DNA from: HGM04593 sp045636545
GTDB lineage: Bacteria > Bacteroidota > Bacteroidia > Bacteroidales > Bacteroidaceae
Direction: 5' to 3'
DNA: 11,757 nt
Assembly: GCA_045636545.1 (NCBI GenBank)
Contig: JAZTXR010000045.1
Location: 1-11,757, forward strand
The notes under the pieces were generated by a model that was not told the origin of the DNA, ran no database searches, and was given only the letters and a program-made list of their open reading frames with translations. Positions within the stretch are counted from its first letter, which is position 1; every line of letters starts with the position of its first letter. A program made the position numbers and the translations under genes. Below are positions 7,821 through 11,757 of the stretch, piece by piece.

Positions 7821-7889
7821 CAAGATAGAAACAAGCAGGTTTATATAAGAACTATTGCGATATACACAGGAATATAAAGACAACAGAAT

Positions 7890-8837
7890 ATGAGAAACGT
7901 AATAGATGTAGCCAAGAAATGTTTTCAGGATGAAGCCCAGGCTATACTGGACATGATTCCCAAACTGGACGAAAACTTCGCAAAAGCCATAGAGCTTATC
8001 ATAGACAGTAAAGGAAAGTTCATTGTCACAGGTGTAGGAAAATCGGGGCACATAGGTGCCAAAATTGCATCTACCTTGGCAAGTACCGGCACCCCGGCTT
8101 TTTTTGTCAACCCGCTCGATGCCTTCCACGGCGACCTGGGAATGATTGGCAAAGGCGATGTAGTGCTTGCAATCTCCAACTCGGGACAGACCGATGAGCT
8201 GTTACGCTTCATTCCGCTGTTGAAAGAGAGGGAAATTCCCATCATTTCAATGACCGGCAACCCCGCATCACTGCTTGCAAAATACTCAGACTGCCACTTG
8301 AATGTAGCAGTGGAACGCGAGGCCTGCCCCCTTAACCTTGCCCCCACATCATCAACAACAGCGACCCTTGCCATGGGAGATGCTATTGCCTGCGCACTGA
8401 TGACTGTGCGCAACTTCCAGGCAAAGGACTTTGCGCAGTTCCACCCCGGCGGTTCATTGGGACGTCGCCTGCTCTCGAGAGTAAAGGATTACATGACAAC
8501 CGAAAACCTGCCGGTTGTGACACGCGAGTCAAAGATAAGCGACACGCTGATGCAGATAAGCCGCACAAAGATGGGCATAGCAGCCGTCATTGAGAACAAC
8601 AGAATAATTGGCGTGGTGACCGATGGCGACATTCGCCGCACCATGCAGCGCGACCAGGAGCACTTCTTCGAACTCACAGTCAAGGACCTAATGAACAGCA
8701 CTCCCAAGCTCATCAATGAGGATGCGAAACTATCCGATGCCGAAGAGGTGATGCGCTGTCACAACATAAAGTCACTGCTGGTTGTTGATAATGAGGAGAA
8801 ACTTGTGGGTGTGATAGACACGTTCAGTTGTCTTTAA
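7890..8837 (+). CDS. kdsD: D-arabinose-5-phosphate isomerase (KpsF/GutQ family)
   Basis: It interconverts D-ribulose 5-phosphate and D-arabinose 5-phosphate, the first committed step toward Kdo, in the cytoplasm. The 315-aa protein has an N-terminal SIS sugar-phosphate isomerase domain (about 35-175, with TGVGKSGHIG and ISNSGQTDE) and two CBS domains (about 200-258 and 267-310, with GVVTDGDIRR). The catalytic residues known from E. coli KdsD (K59, E111, E152, H193) correspond, with a constant offset of eight, to K51, E103, E144 and H185 here. All four are conserved, so the enzyme should be active. The C-terminus (GVIDTFSCL) ends right after the second CBS. The next gene starts 13 nt later, and it heads a four-gene operon. 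A housekeeping or capsule-specific paralogue are both possible. Confidence 0.93.
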   Translation: MRNVIDVAKKCFQDEAQAILDMIPKLDENFAKAIELIIDSKGKFIVTGVGKSGHIGAKIASTLASTGTPAFFVNPLDAFHGDLGMIGKGDVVLAISNSGQTDELLRFIPLLKEREIPIISMTGNPASLLAKYSDCHLNVAVEREACPLNLAPTSSTTATLAMGDAIACALMTVRNFQAKDFAQFHPGGSLGRRLLSRVKDYMTTENLPVVTRESKISDTLMQISRTKMGIAAVIENNRIIGVVTDGDIRRTMQRDQEHFFELTVKDLMNSTPKLINEDAKLSDAEEVMRCHNIKSLLVVDNEEKLVGVIDTFSCL

Positions 8838-8850
8838 AACAGGAATAAAT

Positions 8851-9492
8851 ATGAAAGTAGTTGCATTCGTACCCATAAGACTAAACAGCAAGCGTGTCGT
8901 AGGCAAGAACCTGAAGATGCTTGGCGACAAGCCTTTGTTGCAGTATATCCTTGCCACTTTGGCAAGCATATCATGCGTTGACGAAGTGTATGTATATTGC
9001 AGCCGGGAGGAGATTAAGCCCATGCTCCCTCAAGGCGTAAAGTTCCTCAAGCGCGACGAAAGGCTTGACCGCGACGAGACATTGGGACAGGAGATTTATG
9101 ATGCTTTCACAAAGGAGGTGGATGCCGATGTTTATATCCTGGCACACACAACATCACCGTTCATAAAGGCTGCAACGATAGAGAATGCTGTAAAAAAAGT
9201 CACCGATGGCAGCCACGACTCGGCTTTCAGTGCCCAGAAGGTACAGACATTCAGTTGGTACAAGGAACAACCGTTGAACTATGACCTCAAGGAGATACCA
9301 CGCACACAGACCATTGAACCCGTATACTTTGAAACAAGTGCATTCTACATTTTCCGTAAAGAGGTGTGGTGCGTGGAGCACCAGCGTATAGGAGATAACC
9401 CATACATGGCAATTGTGGACCCTATTGAGGGCATTGACATTGACAACCCCGAGGATTTTGACTTTGCCATGCGCGTACTCCCCGAAAATTGA
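8851..9492 (+). CDS. NeuA-type CMP-sugar synthetase (acylneuraminate cytidylyltransferase family)
   Basis: It is predicted to join a nonulosonic or ulosonic acid (sialic, Kdn, legionaminic, pseudaminic or Kdo-like) to CTP, giving a CMP-sugar and pyrophosphate. The 213-aa protein covers one Rossmann-like nucleotidyltransferase domain, slightly shorter than typical NeuA (about 225-230). The N-terminal CTP loop has the family form R10-x2-S13-K14-x4-K19-N20. TSPF at 101-104 replaces the usual TSPL, and the C-terminal EGIDIDNPEDF (193-203) carries the D196-x-D198 metal pair seen in NeuA enzymes. It does not match the KdsB pattern, despite sitting after kdsD. No sialic, legionaminic or pseudaminic synthesis gene is in the window, so the sugar is undetermined. 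The next gene starts 23 nt downstream. Confidence 0.85.
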   Translation: MKVVAFVPIRLNSKRVVGKNLKMLGDKPLLQYILATLASISCVDEVYVYCSREEIKPMLPQGVKFLKRDERLDRDETLGQEIYDAFTKEVDADVYILAHTTSPFIKAATIENAVKKVTDGSHDSAFSAQKVQTFSWYKEQPLNYDLKEIPRTQTIEPVYFETSAFYIFRKEVWCVEHQRIGDNPYMAIVDPIEGIDIDNPEDFDFAMRVLPEN

Positions 9493-9515
9493 CCTCGTGA
9501 TAGAAAAAAGACAGA

Positions 9516-10259
9516 ATGGTTATGGGCAAGGCTTGGCAAAAATGTTGGAACGCACTCAACTATCTCTACGGCACGCTGCTTATTGGCAGCCGCAGACGTC
9601 TGCGCTCATTCAAGAACAAACACAACGGGCGCTGCTTTGTCATTGGCAATGGTCCCAGCCTCAGGAACAGCGACCTCAGGCGCCTGATGGAGCTTGGCGA
9701 GACAACCTTTGCATGCAACTCGCTTATAAAGCTGTTCGACGAAATACCGTTCTATCCCACCTACTATTTTGCACAGGACAACAAGATTATCTTGGACAAC
9801 AAGGAGGAGATTGCCGGCTACAAAGGCATACGCTTTGTAAAGGCACATTACGCAAAACGCTACCATATCAAGGGAGCAACATATTACAACATGCTCTTCA
9901 ACCCGACAGGATTCTCTAATGACATATCGAAAGTGGTGTACAGCGGACAGACCGTGACATACTCAATGATACAGTTCGCTGCATACATGGGTTTCAAGGA
10001 GATATATCTAATTGGCGTGGACTGCAACTATTCGGGCAGCAACAGCGTTATCACACAGGAGAGCTATTTCGACCCACGCCTGTTCAACAGCGGCCGCAGC
10101 TATGCCGCCCCCGAGGTAGACACCAACCTGTTGGCATACGCCCACGCCAGGGAGGTATGCGACAAACTGGGTGTAAAAATATACAATGCCACACGCGGCG
10201 GAAAGCTCGAGATATTCGAGCGTGCCGACCTTGACAGAGTTCTACATAATAACCCTTAA
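9516..10259 (+). CDS. DUF115 (MptE-like/Maf-related) protein, putative CMP-sugar glycosyltransferase
   Basis: A 247-aa cytoplasmic or membrane-associated protein without a signal peptide. It has the family hallmarks: FVIGNGPSL (41-49) for nucleotide binding, FACNS (65-69), MIQFAAYMGFKEIYLIGVD (151-169) and NATRGGKLEIFERADLDRVL (224-243). DUF115 proteins include flagellar Maf factors that add nonulosonic acids, and the GNGPSL, CN and GxKEIYLxGxD pattern also recalls GT42 sialyltransferases such as Campylobacter Cst. With a CMP-sugar synthetase directly upstream, a transferase using that CMP-sugar is the best hypothesis. The alternative annotation, a 6-hydroxymethylpterin diphosphokinase, fits the context poorly. 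The start could be 9516 or the ATG at 9522. The next gene begins 5 nt after its stop. Confidence 0.75.
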   Translation: MVMGKAWQKCWNALNYLYGTLLIGSRRRLRSFKNKHNGRCFVIGNGPSLRNSDLRRLMELGETTFACNSLIKLFDEIPFYPTYYFAQDNKIILDNKEEIAGYKGIRFVKAHYAKRYHIKGATYYNMLFNPTGFSNDISKVVYSGQTVTYSMIQFAAYMGFKEIYLIGVDCNYSGSNSVITQESYFDPRLFNSGRSYAAPEVDTNLLAYAHAREVCDKLGVKIYNATRGGKLEIFERADLDRVLHNNP

Positions 10260-10264
10260 AATAT

Positions 10265-10993
10265 ATGATTATGGAAAGCCGCGACAACAGAAAATGCAGT
10301 TGCAAGGGCACACTGCTGCCAAGCATAGCAATTGTAGCAGGCCTTGCCCTGTTGGGATTCTTCGTTTCAAAAGGACTCACAAGAATTGCCAACCAGGAGC
10401 AGCATGTAACCGTCAAAGGCCTTGCCGAACGAGTGGTATTGGCAAACAGGGTTGTGTGGCCATTACCCTACAAATGCGTGAGCAACGACATGCAGACACT
10501 CTATGACAACATTGAAAAGAACAGGGACATTGTACTTTCGTTCCTAATGGAAGGCGGCATCACCGAAAACGAGATAGTTTTATCGGCACCGGCCGTCACC
10601 GACCGTCTTGCACAGAGCTACGTCCCCGACAACATACAGTTCCGCTACCAAGCCGAGGCTGTAATAACCGTCACCTCGACACAAGTTGAAAAGGTCATCG
10701 ACCTAATGGGTAAGCAGATTGAGTTGATGAAGGATGGCGTGATAATCAGCGACGAGTACAGCTACCAGACACAATTCGAGTACACGGCGCTGAACGAGAT
10801 AAAGCCCGCAATGGTCGAGGAGGCCACACGCAATGCACGTGCCGTAGCGCAGAAGTTCGCCGAGGACTCGGACAGCAAATTGGGAAAAATAAGACAGGCA
10901 TCACAGGGCCAGTTCACAATCTCCAGCGACGAGACAACCCCACAGATAAAGAACATACGTGTTGTGACAACCGTGAAATACGAGCTTAGATAA
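10265..10993 (+). CDS. Membrane-anchored SIMPL (DUF541) domain protein
   Basis: A 242-aa protein with a Cys- and basic-rich cytoplasmic stub (1-16), one hydrophobic segment (about 17-36, LLPSIAIVAGLALLGFFVSK) and a periplasmic SIMPL domain (about 46-242). The domain shows the usual opening VTVKGLAERVVLANRVVWPL and the closing VVTTVKYELR. SIMPL/DUF541 proteins (BP26/OMP28-type) are periplasmic or surface proteins without a settled biochemical role. It lies 5 nt after the DUF115 gene and ends the operon, which suggests but does not prove a link to envelope glycan. Start may be 10265 or the in-frame ATG at 10271. Confidence 0.87.
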   Translation: MIMESRDNRKCSCKGTLLPSIAIVAGLALLGFFVSKGLTRIANQEQHVTVKGLAERVVLANRVVWPLPYKCVSNDMQTLYDNIEKNRDIVLSFLMEGGITENEIVLSAPAVTDRLAQSYVPDNIQFRYQAEAVITVTSTQVEKVIDLMGKQIELMKDGVIISDEYSYQTQFEYTALNEIKPAMVEEATRNARAVAQKFAEDSDSKLGKIRQASQGQFTISSDETTPQIKNIRVVTTVKYELR

Positions 10994-11005
10994 AACATTT
11001 GAAGC

Positions 11006-11028
11006 ACCCCAAAGGGGTAGCCCTTTTT
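11006..11028 (+). terminator. Weak terminator after the kdsD operon
   Basis: AAAGGG (11011-11016), loop GTAG and CCCTTT (11021-11026) run into Ts ending at 11028. A competing hairpin, ACCCC-AAA-GGGGT (11006-11018), overlaps the same G-run, so only one can form at a time. It is 12 nt after the SIMPL stop codon, which supports a terminator. Confidence 0.6.
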
Positions 11029-11083
11029 ACGGAATATATAAATAAGTATTCCAAAAACCATTGATTGACAAGGCGTTAAGTTG

Positions 11084-11121
11084 TTAGACAAGTACGGATT
11101 ATCCGTAAAAAACTCGTCTAA
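11084..11121. repeat. Nested inverted repeat
   Basis: Outer arms TTAGACAAGT (11084-11093) and ACTCGTCTAA (11112-11121) pair at 9 of 10 positions. Inside is the near-palindrome ACGGAT-T-ATCCGT (11094-11106), followed by an A-run (11107-11111). As RNA it would form one long interrupted stem. As DNA it could be a protein site or an end of a small dispersed repeat. Function is unknown. Confidence 0.6.
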
Positions 11122-11149
11122 ACTTTAATTTTTCGAAGATCCTACTCTT

Positions 11150-11173
11150 CTCATGTAGTCTTCTATGTAGTCT
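11150..11173. repeat. 12-bp direct repeats
   Basis: The 9-mer ATGTAGTCT occurs at 11153-11161 and 11165-11173, a 12-bp period whose flanking bases partly match. It lies about 100 nt upstream of the start of the terminal gene and could be paired activator sites. Confidence 0.4.
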
Positions 11174-11209
11174 AATTAAGACCAATTAGGGCTGGTTAGA
11201 ACAATATGG

Positions 11210-11237
11210 CTATGATTATAAGAACTCTTAATCATAG
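11210..11237. repeat. Inverted repeat in the leader of the terminal gene
   Basis: CTATGATTA (11210-11218) and TAATCATAG (11229-11237) are perfect 9-bp arms with a 10-nt loop. It ends 32 nt before the start codon at 11270, so it could be an operator or a 5'-UTR hairpin. No T-run follows, so it is not a terminator. In the whole 10994-11269 gap I see repeats but no ORF, tRNA or exact TAnnTTTG promoter. Confidence 0.5.
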
Positions 11238-11269
11238 GAATTTATTGTGTTTAATTAATTGTTTATATT

Positions 11270-11757
11270 ATGAGTAATAATCTTAAACTGTTTATATTAA
11301 TACTTTTGATTTCAAGTGTATCAAATGTATATGGTCAGTTTATAATTCAAAAAGAATTATCACTTGACAATTTAAGCAAAAGTTGGTCAGAGTATCAACA
11401 AAATACGAAATATAACTTGACAAATTTTAGTCGTTGTTATTTCAATGATACGATTAGTGTCACAGAGATGAAGGAGGCATTCTATAAAAATAAGGATGTC
11501 AAATTCACAGCGTCACCTTACGCAGGACTTGATTCCGTTAAAAGAATAGGAACTATTGGGGAAAGCGTCATGATATTATCACCGCTGAGGAACCATCCAA
11601 AGAAAGAAGTTAGGGAATGTCGTGGTGTATGGAATAAATTAGGTACTGTTAGTCTGGTGGATCTTCTGGATAAAAATGGAGTTTCACAGCAAACGTTGCT
11701 TAAGAAGATTAAAGATGACGAACTAAAGAAAATGATGAATGGAGAGATTATCACACT
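11270..11757 (+). CDS. Secreted protein of unknown family, 3' end beyond the window
   Basis: The frame from ATG at 11270 stays open for 162 codons to the window edge. It begins with a clear signal peptide (MSNNLKLFILILLISSVSNVYG, cleavage near residue 22 before QF) and no lipobox cysteine, so the product is exported to the periplasm or beyond. The mature part is charged and lysine-rich, with Cys56 and Cys117, a GTIGESVMILSPLRN stretch (94-108), and a likely helical end (VSLVDLLDKNGVSQQTLLKKIKDDELKKMM, about 127-156). I do not recognise a family. Codon use is visibly AT-rich compared with every gene to its left, suggesting a recently acquired or fast-evolving locus. The repeat-rich gap upstream separates it from the kdsD operon. 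Confidence 0.75.
   Translation, partial: MSNNLKLFILILLISSVSNVYGQFIIQKELSLDNLSKSWSEYQQNTKYNLTNFSRCYFNDTISVTEMKEAFYKNKDVKFTASPYAGLDSVKRIGTIGESVMILSPLRNHPKKEVRECRGVWNKLGTVSLVDLLDKNGVSQQTLLKKIKDDELKKMMNGEIIT

Noticed and set aside
7812..7828. Shared CTATCTTCG string with the hairpin at 66-74 as a common regulator site
   Set aside because: A nine-base match in AT-rich intergenic DNA with otherwise different surroundings is weak; it may only reflect -7-like promoter sequence.
8851..9492. Calling the cytidylyltransferase kdsB because of kdsD upstream
   Set aside because: The N-terminal loop and the C-terminal DID motif are of NeuA type and the protein is too short for KdsB, so no symbol was given.
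9413..9919. 168-codon plus frame overlapping the cytidylyltransferase and DUF115 genes
   Set aside because: It runs through two well-supported genes in another frame and has low-complexity, Gln-rich content typical of shadow frames.
11174..11200. Imperfect palindrome ACCA...TGGT in the terminal gap
   Set aside because: Only four base pairs are reliable, within chance for an AT-rich gap.
11518..11754. Minus-strand 78-codon frame opposite the terminal gene
   Set aside because: The plus frame is open over the whole region and has a signal peptide; the minus frame lacks any recognised feature.
1..11757. CRISPR array, tRNA, rRNA or insertion sequence
   Set aside because: No regularly spaced repeats, tRNA-like cloverleaf, transposase frame or terminal inverted repeats were seen by eye.

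Overview
The window looks like chromosomal DNA of a gut-type Bacteroidales bacterium (Bacteroides/Prevotella/Muribaculaceae range; I cannot be more precise). The evidence is a TonB-dependent outer-membrane receptor followed by DUF5689- and DUF6359-type lipoproteins, choice-of-anchor J jelly-roll modules, TAnnTTTG-like -7 boxes, A-rich rather than Shine-Dalgarno leaders, and protein sequences typical of that order. All recognised genes read rightward.

Layout: (1) Positions 1-347 hold no gene. They contain a leftward -7 box with a perfect hairpin at the predicted 5' end of its transcript, an 11-bp tandem repeat and a palindrome upstream of the first gene. (2) Positions 348-5923 are a three-gene surface operon: a TonB-dependent receptor, a DUF5689 lipoprotein, and a large modular lipoprotein (jelly roll, OB-fold-like DUF6359, jelly roll, CBM-like domain), closed by a strong terminator. 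It resembles a nutrient-capture system in which SusD is replaced by OB-fold-like lipoproteins. The ligand is unknown. (3) Positions 6122-7718 are ilvA (threonine ammonia-lyase) and a ridA-family gene, a metabolically coherent pair because RidA clears the reactive enamine/imine that IlvA releases; a perfect 16-bp terminator follows. (4) Positions 7890-10993 are a tight four-gene operon: arabinose-5-phosphate isomerase (kdsD), a NeuA-type CMP-sugar synthetase, a DUF115/GT42-like putative glycosyltransferase, and a membrane-anchored SIMPL-domain protein. The first three suggest an ulosonic-acid glycan pathway: make the precursor, activate the sugar with CMP, transfer it. (5) Positions 10994-11757 are markedly more AT-rich: a 276-nt non-coding stretch with several inverted and direct repeats, then the 5' part of a secreted orphan protein that runs off the window.

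The best candidates for something undescribed are the kdsD/NeuA-like/DUF115/SIMPL operon and the receptor plus OB-fold lipoprotein operon. Neither is proven novel from sequence alone.
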